DNA from: Tachypleus tridentatus
Lineage: Eukaryota; Arthropoda; Merostomata; Xiphosura; Limulidae
Assembly (NCBI RefSeq): GCF_004210375.1
Contig: NC_134837.1
Coordinates: 163,659,310 to 163,723,309 of the forward strand
Length of the DNA: 64,000 nucleotides
Reading direction: 5' to 3'
Below, in pieces: positions 36,701 through 48,700 of the stretch. The notes beneath the pieces were generated by a model. That model saw only the letters and a program-made list of their open reading frames with translations, did no database searches and was not told where the DNA came from. Numbering within the stretch: position 1 is the stretch's first letter; each line of letters opens with the position of its first letter. Made by a program: the position numbers and the translations under genes.

Positions 36701-39700
36701 ACTAAAAATAATATATATTGGGAGTTGCTTCAGTGGATTCAAAACACACTTTTGCACTCATGGTTTAGTAAAAAAGGGCTCCAATCATATCATCAAAATT
36801 TCCATTGATGTAATCTTGTTGCACATTCAGAGCTGATAGCCTTTTAAGTTTATTGGAATTTGTAAATGTTGCTATGCTCTCTACTTCGTACATATTATTG
36901 AACAAGCTCAGCATTTCGTAAGTAACTTTCAATTCTTTGCAACACTTGTCATTAAAATGCAAGATTGTTTTAATTCTTATGATAATAAAGTAGTTAAGAC
37001 TCATTTTGTATTTTACTTTTCATATTTGTAACATGTAGAAACATATTTTTGAAACATTACTTAAATCCAAACAATAAACATTTAATGTAGTTATTGTTAG
37101 TTCTTGAAAGCAGTTTTCATCAAGAACATTTTTGTAGTTTTTAACAACACCAAAATGCCATACGGTTATCAGGAATCTTTCCATTAATAAGCTCTTCCAT
37201 CCAATAAACCATTAAGTTTCTTGTATTTAGATTACACTTTATCATAATGAAAATGAAGATATGATGGGAAGGCATCAAACTCTTTTCTTACTTGGATTGA
37301 GCATTTTCTAGGATAATAATTATTTAAACTTAAATGGGGTTTTTATTTTCAATGAGTTTTTTCTAATTGTGCATTCGCTTTAACTTAAAAATATTTACAC
37401 TCCATACTTATAACTTGTATTTTTTTTACTTTTTAACCCTCTCCATATGGTGACTTGCTTTCAAAATTTTATTGAACTACTGTTTTATGAATTTGTCATA
37501 AGTTTGATATCAAACTGTATATTATAATTCCAATTTTAATTCTATACATTAACTTTTTAAATTCAAAAGTAAGTATTGTAAACACCTAAATATCAATTTT
37601 TGTGTGTCACATGGTATGTTGAATCAACACTTGATCAAATTAGATGTTTGTGATGTCAAAATACAGAGTATGTAGTTTTGGACAAATTAGGAACTCAATT
37701 TACTAATATAAACAGACTAGGATATAAAATAAGAACCTTCTATCTTTTTTATTTACTGAGATATCACTCATGTACTGTATCAAACACAGTTTCTCTTCTG
37801 ACCTCTTTCCATTTTTTTTTTAATGTTCCCTTATATACACTTCTGTCTGTAACGTGAATAACCAGTCTAAAGCTCGGAATGTAGATTACCACAAGTTGAG
37901 TTTTCAGTCTGCTTGAAATTTCATATTTTTTTAGACTCAAATACAGATTAGGTACTAAGATTGATGAATTATAGTGGAATTCTACAGTGTCAGTATAGTA
38001 ATTTGGTGTTTGTTTTTTTGTTACTTATATATATATATATATATATATATAACCTAAAAAAATTTTGTTTTGTATCTTCTATATGCAAAATTTTATGAGG
38101 GCAAGCTACCTATGACAAACAACAAATGAGTACAAAGGTCATAACAAGAAGAGATAGTTGTTTGATTTACTTTTTTAATTACTATTCTATGTTTTAAGAA
38201 CATAAGGTTAAGAACTTGTTTGTAAATGATTATAATGTGTAATGATTGAAATGAGACTGTATTTTACAAAATACTAGTCCACTAAAACACAGGTAAGACA
38301 GGTCACTTTGTAAAAACTAAAGGTCAGTTTTATATTATTGGATATGGTAATATGAGAGCACATGTGCCATGTCATTGTAACTCCTGTATTATTACCCAGA
38401 TGTGTCTGAGAGGTGAATATAATAACAATAATAATAAAATATATAATATTAGGAGGTTTAATGTATTTAGTATTAACATTTGTATTTTTGTTATAATTTG
38501 TAATCATTCTGAAATGAAAAAGGCATAATTTATATTTATTTCGTAATCCCTTTTGGTGGCTATAGGATCGGTCAAGTAGACTGAGCCCATACAGAAATTC
38601 TTTAGTGAATGTAAAAGGTAAAATATATAAATTCTTGTTTTAGAAATATTTGATAACTATTTGGACATTATGAAGATTTCACTCATGAAATTTGAAAATT
38701 TTTCGATGTATAAAAGTACTTTTGATATTAAAATTAATTTGCATGTTAGATAGGCAACATGCAAAAAAAAAAAGATACGAGAGAAACATTGCTTAACAAA
38801 TCATAAGACTCGATTTTAAAAGTCTGATATTTTGTATGTGAAAGCCTTTTAATGTTTTTGTTCATAATATGCCAAATTTCATGAACATACAGCTATTGAT
38901 TTAAAAGTTATAGCATATAAATTGTAACAAGTACAAAGTAGTTGGAAGGTCAGTCTCAGGGACTGAGCCTCTGCTGATAAGAGTTAAATAAGATGAACTA
39001 CTTATTTTTCCTTCAAAGGCAAGTCTATTGATGTGCATCTCTGGATGATGACATAACTGCTGAAGTGTAGGATGGACATGTTTGAACTCCTTATTTCCCA
39101 ATTCCTGTCGTTTCTGATAGATAAGATTAATAGTTCACGATCCACTCTGGTGTGTTTATGGTTGTTTCTTGCATCTAATATCAAGGGGTCACCTGTTTCA
39201 GAATTTTTACTTTTGAGCTTTGGACTTAACTGTATGAGCTTATTCATGGTGAGTTTGTCTTGTTGCCTATCAATTGGCAGAATGCCTTTCTTATTTGGAC
39301 CATGTTGAATCCATAGAGTGGTCTGTTCACCTCAATTTATCATTGAGTTTGCTCTCAGTTTCAAAAATTTCTCGTAGATGCTTTTGGCATCACTTTTGAC
39401 TCCAGTATTTTTCCCTTCCAGTCTTCTGTTCCTCATCCTTTAGCTTTCACTTCTCCCTCTGGTTCCAGATTTGATGTGTTGCATTCCTTCTCATATTCTA
39501 CTGTGGTGCCTCTTTAGCTGTGTCATCCTTGGTTTTCTCTGCTTTTCTTTGGTGTCAATACACCTGTCCTGAATGTATCTGATGTTCCCTTACTCTTGCT
39601 CAATATTCATGCATACCCCTTTTTTTTGTTAAGGAATATTGTATCTTCATTTTTTCTTGTGGGATTTATCTGGTTCATTTCCATCAGACTAAACTCTCTT

Positions 39701-42700
39701 ATTGTATAACCTTTTTTTTGTCACATTCTTACCACCTTTCCACTTTATCTGTCTATTGACAACAGTGATAATCTTTTGTTATTGATTCATGAACAACTTC
39801 CTTTTGTTGTTAGTTCTACTGTACCTCACCTTTTTATTGACAGTCCAACAGTGGTTTGTTGGTCTCCTTTACCATTCTTCATGCTTCACTTCCATGCCTA
39901 CCTGGGCCCATAATATGGTTTTACATACTATCACATGTTCCTTGTTCAAGCTGTAAGTTTCTTGCTCTTTTTTTCACTTTTCATGCCTTGTTACCTCTTC
40001 CCCACCTGTTGTTAACATCATTCAGTTGACCATGTTATTGATGCTCTTCCATCCTCTTTCATCTTACTACTATTCTACCTGTATCAATCTTTCCTTCTTA
40101 AAACTTCTACTACTTGGTAGGTTAATTGTATCTTATCTCCTGTGTCTTTCCTTTTCTCTCACTTCTGTGATTGTTTAGATCTATATTGGTTCCTTTGTCT
40201 TCTTCAAGCTGTTCAATATTGCTTATAATATCCTGCTCCTTTTGGGGACTCCATCATCATTTCTTCTTATTCTAAGACCACTCTCTTTCTGTCTTTCCTG
40301 AATCACTCTATTTTGGTATAATTGTCTCTAGAAGTGGATGCTCAAGGCTGTTTCATATTTCTTCTCAGTCAGTTCATTACCTTTCTCATTATCTTGCTTC
40401 CTATTTCTGCTGTTCCTAAGGCAAGATCCTCCATATAGACATGTGGATGACTCCACCCATTTGTTGCTCCTTCTCTTCACTGTCATGCTATTTTATCTTT
40501 TGCATAATTTTAACTTCTGGTTGTTGTATTTCAACTGTTCACTGTCTATGAAATTTTTATGTATGTTTTCTTTTTCCATTAAAACTTATCCCAAAATTCA
40601 CATTGAGCCAGGATAATGGAAGGTGCTCAAATCATCTTCTCTGGCTCTACCAGTATTCACTGCAAGATGGGGTGTCCTGCAAGACATGTTGAGGAATATT
40701 TGTGATATAGAAATTTATTCATTTGTCTGATCCAGACCTTACCAATTCCATGGACTATCAAAGAAAATGCAAGCATCAGAGAAATGACTGTCTACTTTGG
40801 CTTGCACTTGCTGGCTTTTAAGAATAAGGATTTCTCCCAACCATTTTCTCTTTTCAAATGCAGCAAAAAAGACTTGCTATTTACGAGTTCCCAATTGTTG
40901 GGGTGGTAGACTATTGAATATTTTTACTTATTGGGTTTTAGAGCAATACAGTAAGGGATGGGGCAGTGGTGATACTGTCAGTGTAGTACAAACATAACAC
41001 ATGACTAATATGCCTTCTTTCTGCAGCCAAAGTTTATTCAGTAGCATTGAGGAAAGAACACTGTATAGCTTGATGGTGCCTCAACCTTATTGTACGTATT
41101 AGTTCACCGACTGCTTAAGTGCAAGTATTTGGGCAGCCAGTATTCTCAGTTCACCTGTCCCTGTGACATTTAGGTCTCATTTGCCTCTTCTCCCTTGTAT
41201 TTTAGGAGAAAAATATACCTTGGTGGGCATGGATGCATTTTCCCTTGGGTGTATGCCTATGAAGCTCCTGTCATCAAGGTGTCACACTTCACAAGTTTTA
41301 CTTCAGGTGCTTTCTAAAGGAAGCTCATCTAGGTAAAAATTTTCTAGAGGGGGAATTATTGTCTCAAAAATTAACATTTGCTTAATCTGGAAGTGTGTTT
41401 CATATAGATATCTCTGCATGTATTTCCACCCATCCTCCCCATTTTGGGTGCACGTTGTCTAAGAATGTTGTTATCAAGAGTAAAAGTACATAGAGGTAAA
41501 TACTGCACAAAGAGGTTCTGTCACCCTTCTATTGGTGGAGAGCTTTTGTTAAATAAGAAGTACAAAATTTAATGTAAATTATTTATAGCTACTATAATTC
41601 AGGTAAAGCATAATTTTTATAGCCTTCAATGTTATTTGTTTACACAACCATAAACTTAGAGAACTGGATCCACTTGCCATGGCCACCTGTCACATCTTTT
41701 CTCTCACAAATTGCCAATAGTTCTTCCTGATGTTTACTACTATATTATTTATAATCAAGAGAGCTAAAGTTTTCATGTATCAATTGACATATTATATTAT
41801 ATTGTTTTCTGTACAGAGAATTGTCTATTTCACTTCCAGTTCAAACACTTATTGCATCTAAGAACACAGAAATAGTAAGACATAATAGCAGACAATATTC
41901 TATAAGTATAATAATTTTTTTTGACTTTTTAACAACATGTAAAAAACATGTTGTTAAAAAGTGAGAAAGACTATTATACAGGATGTTTGGAAAGTCAATG
42001 TGCACTTGTATATTTATTAACAGACATGTTTCAATATAGAATACAGGAGGTAAATATGAATCACAATTATAAACAATGTCGAAAGTGACCACCGTTGGCA
42101 TCAATACAGGCTTGGATCCTTCTTATTTTGTTTCTAAACACTGCTATCAGTTGCTGGCTTGAAATAGACTGAATGAATACTGTTATTCCTGCTTTCAAGT
42201 CATCTAGCGTGCGCAGACGATCTCGATACACTGCAGATTTTGCTGCTCCCCATAGATAAAAGTCTGGTGAATTAAGATCTGGTGAATGTGGGGGCCACAG
42301 GTCTTTGGAAATAATGCAGTCTCCAAAACATTCCTTTAATAACTGCATAGATCTGTGAGATGCGTGGGCAGTAGCATCATCCTGTTGAAACCATGAGTAA
42401 TTGATTTCATCACTTTTCATCTGACCAATGAAGGTGTGAAGAATCTCCGAACAATAGCGCTTGCTGTTTATTGTGTTCATAAAGAAAATAGGGCCAGCAA
42501 TTCGACGTCTGGAAATCGCAACCCACACACCAATCTTGAAATCGTGTAGGTGTGTTTTGTGCAAACTATGAGGATTATAGGATGACCATAATCTTGAATT
42601 TTGTGAATTAACATAACCTCAGAGATGGAACCATGCTTCATCGATGAAAAAGGTCACATCCAACACATTAGCTGTATTCTCTTTGATAAATCAGTTAAAC

Positions 42701-45700
42701 CATCTGCAGTAGTGTATTCGTTTTTCATTATCAGTTGCTTCCAGTTCTTGTACCGCCATTATTTTGTATGGTAAGTGCTTTAATTTCTTTTTGACAGCCT
42801 TATGAGCACTTTGAAGACCAATATCATGCTGTTGAGCTAACTTTCGTAATGATTTTGATGGACTCTGCATCACACTGTCAGCAATAACCAACAGTTTTTC
42901 CTCCGATAGCTTTGCTGGCCTTCCACAGCGTTTGGCATCATCCATTGATCCTGTTTCCTGAAACTTATCAACAAGGTTACGAACTGCATTGCGATGTGGA
43001 ACAGGTGTATCTGGGAATTTTTCAGCAAATCACTGTTGCACCACATCTGTGTATCTACCACCTTCTCGGAATACATATCCGATGAGCCATACACATTCTT
43101 CTGTTGTTAAAACCATATTGGGATCAAAATCTGAAATATAATAAAATAAGATCACAAAACTGCACAGTGACTTTCTAAACACCCTGTACGTATAGAATAT
43201 TGTCTGCTCTTATGTCTTACTATATCCATGTTCTTAAATGCATTATGTAACTAAAAATTATTTATTTCGTAGTAGCATTAGTATAAAAAGTATGCTTAAG
43301 TTTCATTGACAGCTGACAACAACAAAATTTTCAAGTAATTAGTACTACATTTCTTGTTTTTCGTGTGTATTCTTTCTCTGTCATTATAAAAGTAACTAAA
43401 ATGTAATAATTAGTAACTTATTAGATTAAATAATGTTGGAGTAGGTAATATAAAAATAATAAAAAAATTTCACAGGTTATGCTCAGGAGTATTTCATGTG
43501 TAATTTAGTATAGTAATGTAAACTAAAAAGTTGTTAAAACACACATTTCCTGAGTTATTTACAACTTTTATTATGGGATTATTATAAGCTGCTTAGGATA
43601 AACTACTGTAGTTTCCTCTTACAATTTGCAGTTGTTTTATAAAGAAGAAAGGGTAATTTAGATTGATTTTATATATATATATTTTTAATGACAGTTACAT
43701 GGTCATGGGTGTCTTTATATAAAAGTAACAGAACATTAAATTATTACATTTGACACACATTCCTTTTGAACATTAAGAAATCATTTTTCATTCACAAAAG
43801 GTATAAAAATTTTAGTGTATACAAGATACTAAGCTGTAACAGTAAAGTGTTTTTCCTTTTGAAATTGTTACTAAATTTAAACAAATTTTTTTTTTCATAC
43901 ATAGGTGACTAGGGTATGGGAGGAATACTTTGCTAATCAGATCAATTCTAAATGTTCTGAAGATGTTCAAGATGTTTTAAAACAATTGATACGTCAGCTT
44001 CGACGAACTCCTATCCATTGTTATGAAGCTCCAGAAAAGTTTAAAAGGTACAAGGTATGCAGTCAAAAAAAACATTTCTCGGAAATACACATTTTATTTA
44101 TGTTAATAGGAAACACTACTTTTGATATCAAATGTAAAAGCTAAACTTTTTATATAACTAATGTCCTGCAGTTCTTCAGAATGTAACTTAACAATATGTT
44201 AAACTTTAGCTATTGGATAAGTGTTCAGTATGGGATGACCTCACTGCTTAAAATAACTATAAAACCACTTTTGACCTTTTTTTTTATTTTGTCTCCTCAT
44301 CTCATCTTTAGAATTAAAAAGATATAAATAATATCTCGTGGACATTTGAAAAATAGAAAGTGTTTAACTTAGTAGCCTATAAAATTTCTTGACAACATTT
44401 TGGAGATAGACAATATGTTACAGCTCTTTTAGAAGAAAAAAAATAAACAAGAGGACATGACACTGTTGTTAAATTATACATAAAAAATATGATAAATTCT
44501 TTTCCTCTGTAATTACTCGTAAAATTTTAAGGAATAGGTATTTAGCTATATTGTGCTAATTCCTGGAATAAATAATTGTGAAATCACATTGAATGAAATT
44601 TAATTTATCTTTTGTTAATATTTTTCTAAGTATTTATTATTTGTTTACTGTTTCTATTTGTTTTCTGTAATAAGTTTTTTTTACCTTTATAATTGAAAGT
44701 GTAAAAGTTATGATTTTTGTTTTCAGGTTGAATCCATTGCCACAGCTTTGATTCATACAGCTAGAGAAAAAAGTAAGAAAAAACTGACCCCTTCCAAGGG
44801 ACAACATCTCCAATCAGGTAGTTCTAGCTCTTCAGAAATACCCTCATTATCTGTAGAAACTTCAAGATCTCCTGTTAAAAAAAGAATTTTTCCCAGCTCT
44901 CCTGAGAAAGAATTAATTGGTAATGTTCAGCAAACACCTAAAGGTATTATTGGCTCTCCTCAAAAGAAAATAAAAGTTCATTCTGATAAGAAAATGCCTT
45001 ATAAACTATCTGAGCACAGAATAACTCCAGAGAAACAGTGTTTTTTGTCATTAGAAAAGGCAGAATTCTCACAAAAATTCTCCTTACGTGAACAGGAACC
45101 GTTTTATTCACTTCGAAAAAAACAAAGGGATGATACATCTGAAGCTGCAGAAAAAAAGAAATATTGTGAGGTAAAAATCTCAATATGAAGCAGTGTCTTA
45201 TATCAGATATATTTGTATTTTGTGATTTGTTGCACATTAATTATAAACATTTCTTTATTTAACAGTTTTTTACTGTTTGTTTATTATTTATATTTATATT
45301 TTTTATATGTGTAGATATTTTTTAGTACACGTTAATATTATGGATTAATTTTTGGAATTTAATTATTGGTATTTTTCACCAGCTACCTTCAGATTTTATA
45401 CCCCATATATTCTTGAGGTGTCATTCAAGGAATAATAATCCAGAGGATTCTGAGACACAGGTTTGGAGATCAGCTTTTGAGCCTGATGTGTTTAACAAAG
45501 GTTAGTTTTAAAAGTACATAAGTAATGTATTTCAATATTTTTACGTATAATATCAAGAATTGGCATACGTGTTCAAGGTATTTGACTCTAAGGCAACTGG
45601 ATTCCAATGTTGTAAAAATCTAACATTGTTATCATTATTATCATTATATTTTGTTCCAAAAATAAAATTAGTGGATGAAATTGTTTGAAATTTGATAAAA

Positions 45701-48700
45701 ATTTTCCTTAAAGTATTTCAGAAAAATAGAACATTTAGTTTTGTTGTTTTTTTCTTCTATTTCAATAAAAATTTGATATTTATTCTAGCTATTTGCACTC
45801 TCAATAGTTCACCTGCAAAAACATTTTCATTTATCTTAATGTATTCACATTTCATTTGTATAACCTCGAGAACCTCCTAAATGAATATCAAAAGGTTTTT
45901 CAAGGTGAATATTTACTTTATTGTTTTTCTATATCACTAATTCTAGCTAATATAATCAGCAGTGTGATGAAATATTTAACATTAATAAATGGAAATGCAT
46001 ACTTACATTCATAAAGTAGTTTTAAAATATCTTCTTTTGTTTATATTTGTTATTTCATGTCTTAATATTTTCAATGATGGTTTAATTTTAAAATTTTATT
46101 TTCATTTCCTGATACTTATATTTAATTGTTTATTTCCACACATCAGTAAGCATCTGCGGATGTTAGAATGGCATGAATGGGAAATAAACTTTAGCTTCTG
46201 GCAAAATTGATTTATACATGCTTTGTTTTCTGAAACTTACCGAGTTAAGTTTACATTAAAATACATTTAGAAAATTATTTAACTTTTCAAAATATGAATT
46301 TTAAAATATAAAATGCATAATTAACTAAAATATAAAAGTAAACCCTGAATAGAATTTTTACACCTCACTAATTCTAACATATTTAGAAACAAAGCAACTG
46401 AAATGCTATCATGAACAACACAGTTGACAATAGTACAGTCAGTTGCATTGATTCAATGCTAACAACTTGATGCCAATTTCAAAATAACTATTGTTGGAGT
46501 ATATTGTAAAATTAGTTTCTTCTAACATCTGTAAACTTACATTTACTTACTACATGAATTTAAATGCTAAGTATAGAAGGATGGGCATGGCACCCGACAG
46601 GGATTGACAAAATGTTTTACTTATTTGTACTGCATTCAGCCATTGAAATTTTAAATACATGTTTTATTAAACACATAATACTGTCTAGACATATGTGAAC
46701 AAGACAACAGTTGTATAACTCTACTTGTTCTTTGGAAAATTTCATAATAATAAAGTGGTTTAATTAAAGTTTAAATGTTATAGAGTGACATTTTGTAACA
46801 AGCACAGTAAGGAAATTAAAGAATATTTGGGTTCATAGTGCTAAGATGGATGTAACAATACAAATATCATATAACTGTAGCTATAAGTTTACCTGTGAAG
46901 GAATTGTATTATTTACTTGTCATATAAAACTCCAACAGTTGATGTAATATTTTAAATTAACTTTTATTCTTCTTTGTTTTTGTTAAAGTATTGTTGAGAT
47001 CAGAAGCAATTTTGTGTATTATTTGCAACATAATAGTGAATAATCCTGTTAAGATATTTGTTACTAAATTTATTAGATCCAGTAAAATAAAAACAAGTTA
47101 TATGGAGAATATGTAAATTAAAGTCTTAAATGTTTTGTTTTTATTGTTTTTAGGTAGTCTGACCACTATAGTAGCTACTTGTGGTGGAAATTTGGTATGT
47201 CTAATAGACTGTGAATCTGGACGTGTGATTAAGCGTTATAAACATTTAAATCCACAAGAGGTGAGATACGATTACTTTGTAATGGTTTAGAAAATAAAGT
47301 AGAAACAAAGTTGTTCAAAGGGTAATCACTAAGCAATAATACAATAATATGTAAATATATCTAGATGTATAATGTTACAAGTTTAAAGCTCATTAGGATA
47401 AACAGTCAATTGACTAACCCCATTTAGCATTAGAGTAGAGAAAATAACAGATACAATATAGTGTGTTATTGCTTGAAATGTATTTAGGAGGTTTTAGAAG
47501 TTAAGTGAATGTTACTTGAGATTTTTGACAAAAAACAGTTTTTAATCGTGAAAGGAAAATCACTTTTTAATTGGATGAGTAACAAAATAGACTATATTCA
47601 CAAACATATCTTAATAAAAATACGTTATTAAAGAAAATCTGATTTTTTTGTACACAAAAATACTTCTACTATTTACAAAAAGTGTACCAATTTTGTGAAT
47701 ATGCACATACTGCATTTAAAGGTATAGTATGTATACTTAATATATGCAAATGTGCACATGAATTTGTGTATTTTATGCCAAACTCATCACGAAAGGATCA
47801 AATTTTGCTATCTTAAACTTTTCAACACTTGACTTTTTTAGTTGCTCACCATGTATCTGGATTTTAGAGATTTGTTTTCATCATAGTTAGTATTGCTTAA
47901 AACACTTGCAACTCTTATCACATAGACTTGTCAAAGAATGAATGTTTTGCTGTTTAAAAGTTAGGATTTTTATGAGAGGGATGTTTTCCATATTAATGTC
48001 TAAGGTAAGTGAAAATGCAAGTCTGTGTAAGTAACAACTTTAAAAATATTTTTGAAAATAAGCATAGTATTTACTAATGATGTAATGTTTTCAGCTGTGG
48101 TTATAAATAATCATGGTTATTCAATTTTAATTACAAAAATTAAACTGTTTGTTTGTAGCTTTTTATTTTCATAGTGGCCACACTGCTAGAAATGAAAATG
48201 AGGTTTAACCATTTCCAGACGAGTCAAAGGCTATGTCGTCCTATTTGTTGACTCACAGTTAGAACTTTATTGAACTACTATTTTATGAACTTATGTCATT
48301 GAGTTTGTTATCAAGCTGTAGTATACAAATTTTCATATTATACATTATTTAATTTCTTAATTTTAAAAGTAAATATTATAAAAAACTTAAGAATAAATTT
48401 TGTGTATGTTGCAAGGTATGTGACATGCAGCACTGGTTCAAATTAGATATCTGTGGTGTCAAATATGAATGCTGTAGTTTTATATGAATTTGGAACTTTA
48501 ACTACTAATATTGACATGCTATAATATCAAATAAGACCCTCCTAACTTTTTCATTTGTTGTGGTATTGCTCATATACTGAATCCAACACAGTGGCCCAGC
48601 GCATCTCTTTCCATTTTGGAAATGCTCTCTTGTATATGCTTACTTAGATATGTGTGACGTGAATAACCAATCAAAAGCTCAGAGTTTCTCCAAAGTGGCT

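Larger units (their letters stand above)
41853..43242. repeat. inverted repeat (about 52-bp arms) enclosing a mariner
   Basis: The left arm 41853-41904 (GCATCTAAGAACACAG .. GACAATATTCTATA) and right arm 43191-43242 are inverted copies with few differences. The mariner right end lies four bases from the right arm. Between the left arm and the mariner are 74 bases with a perfect 15-bp hairpin (41925-41961). This is probably an older MITE hit by the mariner. Confidence 0.8.
34139..43904 (+). other. LRWD1 intron 3 (9.8 kb)
   Basis: GT..AG intron, the largest in the gene. Listed separately are a SINE, a piggyBac-like copy, a microsatellite, a CT-rich retroelement relic and the nested mariner. The stretches 34140-36240, 36320-37430 and 43243-43900 show nothing recognisable. 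Confidence 0.6.
44055..47153 (+). other. LRWD1 introns 4-6
   Basis: Intron 4 (44055-44726), intron 5 (45171-45382) and intron 6 (45501-47153) are AT-rich, and no repeat or RNA gene was recognised. Small ORFs such as 45989-46210 lack any domain. Confidence 0.5.

Noticed and set aside
43030..43032. TGA in the mariner transposase as selenocysteine or readthrough
   Set aside because: Three TGAs occur at positions with no known selenocysteine role in these enzymes; simple nonsense decay (CGA or TGG to TGA) explains them.
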